DNA of 36,729 bases from JADKIH01 sp031367345 (GTDB taxonomy: Bacteria > Bacteroidota > Bacteroidia > AKYH767-A > 2013-40CM-41-45), in assembly GCA_031367345.1 (NCBI GenBank), contig JANLPR010000126.1, positions 1-36,729 of the forward strand. Direction: 5' to 3'. Below are positions 8,755-17,700 of the stretch, in pieces (the first letter of the stretch is position 1; each line of letters begins with the position of its first letter). A program made the translations under genes and the position numbers. Under the pieces are notes generated by a model. The model did no database searches. It was not told the origin of the DNA and was given only the letters and a program-made list of their open reading frames with translations.

Positions 8755-9576
8755 TCAAAAACTCACAGCAAATTCATCTCTTTGCAACCAATTCTCTTTC
8801 GGATAAAAAGCCTTCGGATCGATGGTATGAATACTATAAGCCGGACGCGACTTACCACTTGTATTCGGCAAACTGTAATGAGGAAGTAACCCATGTAGAA
8901 CGATACACGTCCCCTTTTTTACTTCTAACGGAACCATTCCTTCCATACTCATCGGTGTTTCATCAAGTATTTTCATTTCTGTACCGCCATCTTCTTTTCG
9001 CTTAAACCAACTACGCAAGGTTGTTTTGTGTCCACCTGGCATTGCCCACAAACATCCATTTTCGATAGTTGCATCTTCCAATGCAAACCAATACCCAATA
9101 CATGTATCGGGCTCTGTATATAAAAATGTTGAATCTTGATGAACATCTACAACTCCACCGATCTTTGCATGTTTAAAAATAAACATCGACTGAATTAACA
9201 GGTAATCGCCACCGCCAATTTCTTCAGCTAACTTTTTCATTTTATCTGAACGCGAAAAAGTATTAAAAACATCGTCTAAGTCATGTACAGCGTGACCAAT
9301 TTTATTGAATGATTTTTCTACGCTCGATATTAATTCTCCTCTTTCATCAAACGCACTTTTTTCGAAAAAGAATGAAATGTTATTTCCACTCTTCAAAAAA
9401 TAATCATCACTTGTTTTCACCTGATCTGACGTTTGAAAAACAGAAGCATTACCATGATATCGGTAATTTTTAGCTAACAAGTTAGCTCTCGCAATCAATT
9501 CATCACACTTTTCAGCCGAATAAAAATTTGCCAAAACCAAAAACCCATTCTTTTCGAACTCACTTTTCAAATCCAT
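8755..9576 (-). CDS. Phytanoyl-CoA dioxygenase (PhyH) family Fe(II)/2-oxoglutarate oxygenase
   Basis: Predicted non-haem iron oxygenase of 273 residues that would hydroxylate a lipid-like or small organic substrate using 2-oxoglutarate and O2. The iron triad is visible: the HxD pair in VDVHQDSTFLY and a distal His in LHGLLPHYS, followed by an Arg (GKSRPAYSIHTID) suited to 2-oxoglutarate binding. GYWFALEDATIENGCLWAMPGGH is a typical PhyH core. No signal peptide is seen. It is transcribed divergently from crtZ across 236 nt, so a link to carotenoid or membrane-lipid modification is possible but unproven. The family is too broad to name a substrate. Confidence 0.85.
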   Translation of the reverse strand: MDLKSEFEKNGFLVLANFYSAEKCDELIARANLLAKNYRYHGNASVFQTSDQVKTSDDYFLKSGNNISFFFEKSAFDERGELISSVEKSFNKIGHAVHDLDDVFNTFSRSDKMKKLAEEIGGGDYLLIQSMFIFKHAKIGGVVDVHQDSTFLYTEPDTCIGYWFALEDATIENGCLWAMPGGHKTTLRSWFKRKEDGGTEMKILDETPMSMEGMVPLEVKKGTCIVLHGLLPHYSLPNTSGKSRPAYSIHTIDPKAFYPKENWLQRDEFAVSF

Positions 9577-9812
9577 AATTAGTTACTTTATCAATAGGAC
9601 CGAAAAATAGAAAAAACAAGGGTGTAATTTGCTTGTATCTGAAAAAAAATGATTCATCTCATTAAAATTATACTCATTACCGATTAGAAACTAACCCTAA
9701 ATAGGCAGAAAAAACCCAAGGAGAATAAACAATAGTACGTCTTAAAGTGTTTTAACTTATGAATACTTATTGATTATATGTTCACCTTTGATAAAATGTT
9801 TAATTTTACGCA

Positions 9813-10277
9813 ATGAATCCCATAATTATTATCAATATTTTTGCCTTTCTGGTTTCATACCTGGCAATGGAAGGAGTTGCATGGCTTACCCACAAATACA
9901 TCATGCATGGAGTTCTTTGGAATCTTCACGAATCGCATCATAAACCGCGTCATGGTCGTTTTGAAAAGAATGACTTGTTTTTTCTTTTCTATGCAAGCAT
10001 TGCTATGATTTTGATGGCATACGGCTACGAAAATTTTGATTACCGTTTTTGGATGGGAATTGGTGTAACCGCCTATGGTTTTACCTATTTCATTTTACAT
10101 GATGTTTTTATACATCGACGAGGTAAATTTCTCGACAAACTTGACAACAATTATTTCCGGGCCATGAGAAAAGCTCACAAAGTGCATCATAAAAATATGG
10201 GTAAAGCAGAATGCGAAGAATTTGGACTGCTTTTATTTGATAAAAGACATTATTCCAAAAATTCAAATAATAAATAA
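9813..10277 (+). CDS. crtZ: Beta-carotene hydroxylase (CrtZ-type)
   Basis: Membrane di-iron hydroxylase that converts beta-carotene to zeaxanthin through cryptoxanthin. The 154 residues carry all four His clusters of the family in order: HKYIMH, HESHH, HDVFIH and HKVHH, embedded in four hydrophobic segments. Length fits bacterial CrtZ. It leads the plus-strand carotenoid cluster, 83 nt before crtI. Other fatty-acid hydroxylase superfamily members share the His boxes, but the size and neighbours make CrtZ by far the best call. No exact TAnnTTTG box was found upstream; CACCTTTG at 9783-9790 is one mismatch away. Confidence 0.93.
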   Translation: MNPIIIINIFAFLVSYLAMEGVAWLTHKYIMHGVLWNLHESHHKPRHGRFEKNDLFFLFYASIAMILMAYGYENFDYRFWMGIGVTAYGFTYFILHDVFIHRRGKFLDKLDNNYFRAMRKAHKVHHKNMGKAECEEFGLLLFDKRHYSKNSNNK

Positions 10278-10315
10278 AGAAATTTATTGTTCTTTTACTT
10301 CAGCTCGACTAAAAC

Positions 10316-10347
10316 AATAGGTCAAGTATTTTGTTTTAAAACCTATT
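10316..10347. promoter_or_regulatory. Inverted repeat AATAGGT-N18-ACCTATT upstream of crtI
   Basis: Two exact 7-nt arms (10316-10322 and 10341-10347) lie in the 83-nt gap between crtZ and crtI, the only long gap in the cluster. The second arm ends 13 nt before the crtI ATG. TATTTTG inside the spacer resembles a shortened -7 box, so the repeat could be an operator over an internal promoter. No regulator gene is adjacent, and 7-nt arms can occur by chance in AT-rich DNA. Confidence 0.3.
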
Positions 10348-10360
10348 CGATAAACTCATC

Positions 10361-11851
10361 ATGAATAAAAAAGTTTTGCTGATAGGTTCAGGATTAGGAA
10401 GCTTAGCAACTGCACTACGCTTATCATCTCAGGGTTATGATATTGATATTGTAGAAAAATACCACCAACCGGGAGGGAGATTAAACACATTTGAAAAGGA
10501 CGGGTTCACCTTTGACATGGGCCCTTCATTTTTCAGCATGAGTTATGAATTTAAAGAGCTTTTTGATTCCATTGGAGTTGCAATGCCTTTCCAGATCGAA
10601 GAACTTGACCCAATCTATTCCGTCAATTTTTCCAATTCCAATAAATCTTTTTTAATTTATAAAGATTTAAAGAGATTAGCCAAAGAATTTGAAGGAACTG
10701 AAAAAGACTTTGAGGAAAAACTGAAAAAATATATTGGTGAGGCAAAAAAACTTTTTCACGATACAGAAAACATTGTAATACGAAGTAATTTTGCTTCAAA
10801 ACTTGACTACCTTTTAAAACTAACAAAAGTGCCATTAAAACATAGTCCGAAAATGTTTCGCTCAATGTGGCAAGAGCTGGAAAACACATTCGACTCTCAA
10901 GAAGCAAAAGTAATTTTTTCCCTGGTTGCATTTTTTCTTGGCGACACGCCTTTTAAAACACCCGCTGTTTATAGTTTGCTTAATTATACCGAACTTGAAC
11001 ACGATGGATATTGGAATGTGAAAGGCGGAATGTATAAGATCACGGAATCAATCGTAGAGCTTTTAAAAAAAAGAAATGTTCGCTTTCATTATAATACGGA
11101 GATAGTAAGTGCAGATTATTCAGGCAATCAAATCAATTCGTTTTCTGATGCAAACGGCAAATTGTGGACAGCGGATATTTATATTTGTAATAGTGACGCA
11201 GCATCATTTCGCGGGAAAGTATTAGATAGAAAAAAATATACTCCAAAAAAATTAGACAAAATGAAATGGACGTTGGCGCCTTTTACGATTTATTTGGGAG
11301 TAAAGGGAAAACCAAGCAATCTAATACATCACAATTATTTTCTCGGAAGTAATTTTAAAGACTATGCAGATTCGATTTTCACTTCAACGTCGTCACCGGA
11401 AAAACCATATTATTATGTTAATGTAAGCAGCAAGAGTAATCCGGCTTCTGCACCTGAAGGTTGTGAGAACTTATTTATACTTTGCCCTGTACCCGACCTT
11501 CGATATAAAAAAGATTGGTCAGATTCAGAGCAATTTGCCGATACAATTATTTCAGATCTTTCTTCAAGAATTGGTTATGACTTGAAAAAAAATACGCTAT
11601 CAAGAACCATTTTGAACCCCATTGATTGGGAAAACAAATTCAATTTATACCAAGGAAGCGGATTAGGTTTAGCACATGGGCTCTCTCAAGTTGGCGGCTT
11701 TAGACCTTCGAATAAAGATGAACACTTTAAAAACCTTTATTATGTTGGTGCTTCTACAACACCGGGCACCGGTTTGCCAATGGTTGTAATATCATCTAAA
11801 CTAGTGAGTGAAAGAATAAATCATGAACATGGAATTATACAACAAAATTAG
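10361..11851 (+). CDS. crtI: Phytoene desaturase (CrtI-type)
   Basis: FAD-dependent desaturase that turns phytoene into lycopene. It has 496 residues, normal for the family. The N-terminal Rossmann motif is VLLIGSGLGSLATALRL, followed by the ribose-binding acidic residue (IVEKYHQPGGR) and FDMGPSFF. The C-terminal CrtI signature NLYYVGASTTPGTGLPMVV is present. It is the only desaturase in the window, so it is presumably CrtI rather than a CrtD-like paralogue, although CrtD-type proteins share these motifs. Its last 29 nt overlap crtB, which indicates translational coupling. Confidence 0.92.
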   Translation: MNKKVLLIGSGLGSLATALRLSSQGYDIDIVEKYHQPGGRLNTFEKDGFTFDMGPSFFSMSYEFKELFDSIGVAMPFQIEELDPIYSVNFSNSNKSFLIYKDLKRLAKEFEGTEKDFEEKLKKYIGEAKKLFHDTENIVIRSNFASKLDYLLKLTKVPLKHSPKMFRSMWQELENTFDSQEAKVIFSLVAFFLGDTPFKTPAVYSLLNYTELEHDGYWNVKGGMYKITESIVELLKKRNVRFHYNTEIVSADYSGNQINSFSDANGKLWTADIYICNSDAASFRGKVLDRKKYTPKKLDKMKWTLAPFTIYLGVKGKPSNLIHHNYFLGSNFKDYADSIFTSTSSPEKPYYYVNVSSKSNPASAPEGCENLFILCPVPDLRYKKDWSDSEQFADTIISDLSSRIGYDLKKNTLSRTILNPIDWENKFNLYQGSGLGLAHGLSQVGGFRPSNKDEHFKNLYYVGASTTPGTGLPMVVISSKLVSERINHEHGIIQQN

Positions 11852-12662
11852 TTTTCAATTCAGTAAAATTCTTACAAGAAAATATAGCACGTCATTTTCT
11901 TTAGGAATTTATATGCTTGAAAAAAGATTTCACAAATCTATTTATGCTATATACGGATTCGTTCGTTTAGCTGATGAGATAGTGGATACTTTTCATGCTT
12001 ATGATAAGGAAAAACTATTTAAAAGATTTTGTGAAGATACGCAACTTGCACTTGAAAATAAAATTAGCACCAATCCCATCTTAAATAGTTTCCAGATTAC
12101 TGCTCATGAATTCTCTATAGACTATGAATTAATAAATGCATTTTTGAAAAGCATGGAAATGGACCTTTCAATTTCTGATTATAATGAAAATAGGTATTCA
12201 GAATATATTTATGGGTCTGCCGAAGTGGTTGGATTAATGTGCTTGAAAGTTTTTTGTCAGGATCAACCTGAGGAATACAAAAAATTGATTTCTCCGGCTA
12301 AAAACTTAGGAGCTGCATTTCAAAAGGTGAATTTTCTTAGAGACCTTAATAGTGATTACAAAGAACGAGGAAGGGTTTATTTTCCGGGGGTAAATTTTAC
12401 CGAATTTACTCCTGATCAAAAATCAGGAATAGAAGCTGATATTGACAAAGATTTTAATGACTCATGGCAAGGAATAATTAAACTACCGAACGGCAGTAAA
12501 CTTGGGGTAATGGTAGCCTACATCTACTACAAAGCATTGTTCAAAAAAATTAAATTGTTGCCTGTTCACAAAATAAAAAGTCAACGAATTCGAATTTCCA
12601 ATTTTGAAAAACTAATATTGCTTTTGAAAACTTGGCTTAGAATAAAATTAAATTTAGTTTAG
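11823..12662 (+). CDS. crtB: Phytoene synthase
   Basis: Condenses two geranylgeranyl diphosphates head to head into phytoene, the first committed carotenoid step. The 279 residues have both Asp-rich Mg-diphosphate motifs: LADEIVDTF in the N-terminal third and VNFLRDLNSDYKERGRVYFP near the middle, where the pattern NxLRDxxxDxxRGRxYxP is typical. Squalene synthases share the fold, but the position between crtI and a lycopene cyclase decides the call. The start overlaps the end of crtI by 29 nt. A second ATG at 11829 is equally possible. The next gene begins 1 nt after its stop. Confidence 0.94.
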   Translation: MNMELYNKISFQFSKILTRKYSTSFSLGIYMLEKRFHKSIYAIYGFVRLADEIVDTFHAYDKEKLFKRFCEDTQLALENKISTNPILNSFQITAHEFSIDYELINAFLKSMEMDLSISDYNENRYSEYIYGSAEVVGLMCLKVFCQDQPEEYKKLISPAKNLGAAFQKVNFLRDLNSDYKERGRVYFPGVNFTEFTPDQKSGIEADIDKDFNDSWQGIIKLPNGSKLGVMVAYIYYKALFKKIKLLPVHKIKSQRIRISNFEKLILLLKTWLRIKLNLV

Positions 12663-12663
12663 A

Positions 12664-13161
12664 ATGATTCGACTACTCCTTTTTTTTCTTCTAAGTGTTT
12701 ACTCCCTACAAGCACAAGATCGCTCCAGACGTGATGTAAGGAAAGAGTTTTTACTTTGCTCCAACAAAGTTCTAACTGAAAACCTCTATAGTAAGATTGA
12801 TCTTTTAGGTCAATTAACGCCCATTGAATTGGGATATAAAGGTGCCGCCTTTGCGAGCCAAGCTAGGTTTAGTATAAACCCATTCACAAAATTCTCCTTT
12901 TGCAAAACCGGATTAACAAATATTTCCGATGCTATTAAAATTTCACCGCACGATATTGAATTAAGATATTTGAGAATGCTAATAGAAACAAAAATACCTA
13001 ACTTTTTAGGAATGAGCGAAAATATCATTGAGGACAAAATGATTATTTTTTCTCTTTTAGCAAAAGAAACAGATAACGAGCTGAAACTATTAACTACTGA
13101 TTTTTTATTAAAAAGTGGACTTTGCACTGATATTGAAATAAAATTATTGGCAACTATTTAG
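12664..13161 (+). CDS. Unknown exported protein inside the carotenoid operon
   Basis: I cannot assign a biochemical function. The 165-residue product starts with a probable Sec signal (MIRLLLFFLLSVYSLQAQ, cleavage after the AQ region). The mature part is basic then mostly helical, with no transmembrane helix and no catalytic motif that I recognise. The segment ISPHDIELRYLRMLIE, followed by a PNFLG motif, resembles a Bacteroidota protein that I recall seeing next to phytoene synthase genes. That memory is not a database result. The gene is tightly locked in the operon: 1 nt after crtB and 4 nt before the cyclase gene. A periplasmic or outer-membrane role in carotenoid placement is a guess. Confidence 0.8.
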   Translation: MIRLLLFFLLSVYSLQAQDRSRRDVRKEFLLCSNKVLTENLYSKIDLLGQLTPIELGYKGAAFASQARFSINPFTKFSFCKTGLTNISDAIKISPHDIELRYLRMLIETKIPNFLGMSENIIEDKMIIFSLLAKETDNELKLLTTDFLLKSGLCTDIEIKLLATI

Positions 13162-13165
13162 TACG

Positions 13166-13867
13166 ATGGGAAAATATACATATCTCTTAATAGATTTTTT
13201 TTCTATTCTAGTCCCGCTCTTGTTTTCATTCGAGAAGCGAATTTTCTTTATTAAAAAAATGCCTGCCCTTTTTCCGGCATTAATAATTACCGGTAGCTTT
13301 TTTATTATTTGGGACCATTATATGACCATTTGGAATGTCTGGGGCTTTAATAAGGCATATGTATCAGGGTTGTATCTTTGGGATCTGCCTATTGAAGAAT
13401 GGCTTTTCTTCATAGCAATTCCCTATTCATGTATTTTTATTTATGAATCATTGAATTTTCTTATTAAAAGTGACCAAATAAATAAATTCGCTAAAAACAT
13501 TTCTGTCGTCTTGTGTGTTATATTATCTGTAACAGTTCTTTTCAATTTCGGGAAATTATATACATCGATCAAATTTATACTTGCTGTATTAATGCTAGTC
13601 TTTACGATCGTAAAAAAACCACCTTTTATGGGCAAATTTTACAGAGCTTATTTGGTTAGCCTAATCCCATTTTTTATTGTGAATGGATTACTTACTTGCA
13701 TTCCAGTGGTTACATATAACAACAATGAAAACTTAGGAATTCGACTTGGGACAATACCTGTTGAAGATACGATCTATTTACTTCTCCTGCTTTTGATGAA
13801 CATTGTTATTTATGAATTCTTCAAAAAAATTCTTTTACCCAATGTTAAACCTTCAAGTATCCATTGA
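13166..13867 (+). CDS. Lycopene cyclase, fused CrtYc-CrtYd type
   Basis: Integral membrane enzyme that should cyclise lycopene to beta-carotene. The 233 residues form a tandem of two homologous halves, each with about three to four hydrophobic helices and ending in a PxE motif: LPIEEWLFF near residue 75 and IPVEDTIYL near residue 200. This layout matches the CrtYc/CrtYd subunits of actinobacteria joined in one chain, as commonly found in flavobacteria. It is unrelated to the FAD-binding CrtY of proteobacteria. The substrate assignment rests on motif and context. It lies 4 nt after the unknown exported protein, and its last 26 nt overlap ispH. Confidence 0.88.
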   Translation: MGKYTYLLIDFFSILVPLLFSFEKRIFFIKKMPALFPALIITGSFFIIWDHYMTIWNVWGFNKAYVSGLYLWDLPIEEWLFFIAIPYSCIFIYESLNFLIKSDQINKFAKNISVVLCVILSVTVLFNFGKLYTSIKFILAVLMLVFTIVKKPPFMGKFYRAYLVSLIPFFIVNGLLTCIPVVTYNNNENLGIRLGTIPVEDTIYLLLLLLMNIVIYEFFKKILLPNVKPSSIH

Positions 13868-14687
13868 TCAAAATTCGGGCTTTTGCTTTGGCGTAGTTTA
13901 CGCAATTCAATTAGCAGAAGAAATTCTGAATGAAAAGGGCATACTTTATTGCTTGGGCGACATCGTTCATAATGATGAAGAAATTGAACGGCTACGAAAA
14001 AAAGGTTTGATCACCATCACACATGAACAACTAAAAAATATAAAAAACGAAACTGTATTAATTCGTGCTCACGGCGAACCTCCGGCAACTTACCACTTAG
14101 CCATCGAAAACAATCTGACTATTATTGACGCAAGTTGCCCGGTTGTTTTAAAACTACAAAACCGTGTTAAACAATCTGCAGACAAAGAGAAGCATATTTT
14201 TATTTATGGCAAACGCGGGCATGCAGAAGTCGAAGGATTAATCGGGCAATCGCCAAGCGAAGTGATTGTATTTACCGATATCAACGAATTAGATTTTGAT
14301 ACAATTCCTCGAAAGATTTCCCTCTACTCCCAAACCACTAAGAGTACCAATAAATTCTACAAGATCTATAACTCCTTTCTTGAAAGAGGAATTGAAGTTG
14401 AGTTGAACGACACAACATGCAGGCAAGTAAGTAATCGCGATGTACAGATTCGAAGTTTTGCAACTTCATCTAATGTAATCCTTTTTGTTTCCGGACAAAA
14501 ATCATCGAATGGAAAAGTTTTATTTGATGTTTGCAAAGAGTATAATCCTAAAACATTTTTCATTAGTACGGTCTCGGAAATTGATCGAAATTGGTTTTCA
14601 CCGAATGAAAAAGTAGGTATTTGCGGAGCTACTTCTACACCTATGTGGCTTATGGAGCAAGTGAAAGCAAGAGTACTATCCTATTAA
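13842..14687 (+). CDS. ispH: 4-hydroxy-3-methylbut-2-enyl diphosphate reductase (IspH/LytB)
   Basis: Last enzyme of the MEP pathway, an iron-sulfur reductase that yields IPP and DMAPP, the carotenoid building blocks. From the ATG at 13842 it has 281 residues. The three cluster-binding cysteines are C15 (SGFCFG), C99 (DASCPVV) and C193 (DTTCRQ). HGEPP, GHAEVEG, YSQTTKST, SSNGKVL and GATSTPMW complete the active-site motifs. An in-frame TTG at 13803 would add 13 residues that belong to no IspH, so it is rejected. The start lies inside the cyclase gene, giving a 26-nt overlap and probable coupled translation. Confidence 0.95.
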   Translation: MLNLQVSIDQNSGFCFGVVYAIQLAEEILNEKGILYCLGDIVHNDEEIERLRKKGLITITHEQLKNIKNETVLIRAHGEPPATYHLAIENNLTIIDASCPVVLKLQNRVKQSADKEKHIFIYGKRGHAEVEGLIGQSPSEVIVFTDINELDFDTIPRKISLYSQTTKSTNKFYKIYNSFLERGIEVELNDTTCRQVSNRDVQIRSFATSSNVILFVSGQKSSNGKVLFDVCKEYNPKTFFISTVSEIDRNWFSPNEKVGICGATSTPMWLMEQVKARVLSY

Positions 14688-14700
14688 TTATGCTAATTGA

Positions 14701-17700
14701 TCAATACAATAAATTAACATGCCCTTTATACTCATGTTTAATACCTAGATCATCGGTAGCTATAGCAAGATAAACATACGTGTCTAAAACACATTTTTCA
14801 TTATAACCTTGCTTAGTACCATCCCATCCTTTTTGCATATCGGAAGTTGTAAAAATAACTTCACCCCACCTATCAAAGATTAACATCTTAAACTCCACAA
14901 CTCCTACACCTAGGGGTTTAAAACGATCGTTCACGCCATCATCGTTTGGAGTAAACGTATTCGGAAAATAAATTACAAACTCGTTTTTAATAGTAATAGT
15001 TTTTTGAATAGTATCGAAACACATTTTTGCATTCTGAACAATCAACTTCACATTGTACACTCCTGTATCGCGGTAACTATGCTGCGGATTTTTTACTGTA
15101 GCCGAATCTCCATCACCGAAACTCCATCTCCAGAATACAGGATCAATACTTAGATCGGTGAAAGAAACAGATGGATTAATTATCGAAGGATTTTCTGTAG
15201 AAACCATAAAGTCAGCTACAGGCTTTCCGTTAACAAAAACATTCGCCGGCTGACTCCATATTGCTTTACATCCTTTTGTAGATGTAACTGTATGTACTAC
15301 GGAATAAATACCCGGCGTTGTATAGTAATGTGTTGGGTTTACAATTGTGTCGGTGTAACCATCACCGAATTGCCAATACTGCGAATTTAATGGAACCGAA
15401 TTTCCTTGAGCATTAAAATCAACCTTTAATGAAGGACAGCCGGAAATTAGATACGGAGAAAACTCTGCATTCGGTTTTGGATTTACATAAACTGTTACTT
15501 GTTGTTGAATAGGACTCGTTCCACAATTGTCAGTTATAGAAACTGTATAGGTTTGTGTGTTTCTAGGAGAAACAAAAATGCTACTAATTGCAGATCCGTT
15601 ATTCCATAAATAAGAATATGGCCCTCCGCTTCCTCCTGATACATTCACAAACACAGAAGCGTTGTCGCCTTCACAAATTGTATCTGTTCCTACCGCAGTT
15701 GAAAGCAAAGCAGGATTAACAGTGATGCGTACAGGAATAGGTGTACTATTGCATCCATTTGCATCAACAGCATAAACCGAATAATCGGTTGTTTGTGATG
15801 GACTCAATGTCTGGCTTGCTCCTATAAAAGAATTACTCCAATGAAAAGTATAAGCCGGATTTCCCCCTAATGCTAACGCTGATAAAACAACGCTTTGTCC
15901 AATACATATTGGAACAGGATTTGAAATTGTTGTTAACAGCTGATTCGGCTGAGTAATTTGGACTTGCTGATTTATTGTACATCCATTTTGATCTGTGATA
16001 GTCACAAAATAATTTCCCGAAAATAATCCAGAGACACTTGAAGTAGTATTTCCATTCGACCATTGATAGCTATATGGTGCAGTACCACCTGATGTATTCA
16101 ATGTTGCTAATCCATTGCTTGCATTATAACAAATTGCAGCTTGAACATTGGTTGTTGATGCTAATTGAGAAGGAGCATTCACGAAATATGATTTATTCAT
16201 CAAACATCCATTCGCATCTGTCACAATTATTTGATAATTTCCTTTTGCTAAATTATTGATGACTGAATCATTTACAGCAGCAGGTGTCCAAGAGTAATTG
16301 TATGGCCGTACACCACCGACAACACTAACTTTAATACTTCCATTTGAAGACGATGAACATGTTGCCGGAATAATTTCTTCAACAGAAGTAATAGCAGGTG
16401 GCTGAGATATTACAAGTGAATGAATATAGCGACATCCATTGGCATCGGCGACGCTTACTGAATAATTACCTGCACTCAGATTTGTTGCTAACTGATTTGA
16501 CTGTCCATTAGACCAACTATAATTATAATTTCCTAGACCACCTGAAGCAACAACAAGCGCATTTCCATTTGTTGAGCCAAAACAATTTACGTTCGACACA
16601 TTTGAAGTTGCTGTAATTGGTGATGGTTGATTAATTATTGTATTCACATTGGAAGTACAACCATTTGCATCAGTTATAAGTACAGAATAATTTCCTGAGT
16701 CGGCCTGAGTTATAGTACGAGAAGTATTTCCGGTTGACCATAAGTATGAATAAGGCAGAACTCCCCCACTAGCGCTTATCGTTGCTTGTCCATCATTAGA
16801 GCCATAGCATAATGTTGGACTTGCTATTACAGTAGCGTTTAATAATGGAGGACTGGCAATGTTGAAAGGAACAGTAGTCACACAATTATTTCCATCGGTA
16901 ACCATTACATTATAGTTGCCAATAGGTAAGCCGGAAATCGAATTGGTATTGGTTGTAGAATAGGACCAAGAATAATTGAACGGAGCTGTTCCTCCAGACA
17001 ATGAAACTCTTGCAGAACCATCAGCTCCTCCGAAACAACTTACAGGAACAATAGAATTGATTGTTGCAACAGGTCCGGCTACATTTGAAACTCCCACTGA
17101 AGCGGTACTCACACAACCGTAATTATCGGTAATGGTTACAGAATAAATTCCTGCAGGCAAATTCGTAATTTGAGTTGCAGTTGAACCTGATGGATTCCAT
17201 GAATAGGTGTAGGGAGAAACGCCTCCGGTTGTTGAAACACTTGCAGAACCATTACTTGCTCCACAAGTTGATGGATTAGCTATTGCACCAATGCTTATTC
17301 GTGATGGCTGATCAACTACTGCGCTTCCTATTAATGTACATCCATGAGAGTCTGTAATCGTAACAGTGTAAATACCTGCCGCCTGATTAGTCATATAAGG
17401 TGTTGTATCGGTATGTCCGGCCCATCTATAAAAATAAGGCGGAACACCACCGGTAACATCCACTTGTACTCTACCATTTACTGCTCCATAGCAATTAGCT
17501 GCTACACTTGTCGATGTACTCACCAATAACTCCGGCGGTTCGTTAATCATGACAGTTAAAATAGCCATACATGAATTGGCATCTGTTATCATTACATCAT
17601 ATCTTCCCATTTGCAATCCTACAGCTGTGTTTTGTGTAGCATTACCGGGAGACCATAGATAAGTATAAGGTGCTGTACCTCCTGCAACAGCAACAGTAGC

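Noticed and set aside
8619..9005. 128-codon plus-strand frame overlapping the PhyH gene
   Set aside because: Antisense shadow of a well-supported oxygenase; no recognisable domain.
14688..14700. Bidirectional terminator between ispH and the giant T9SS cargo gene
   Set aside because: The 13-nt gap contains no stem and T-run that I could support.
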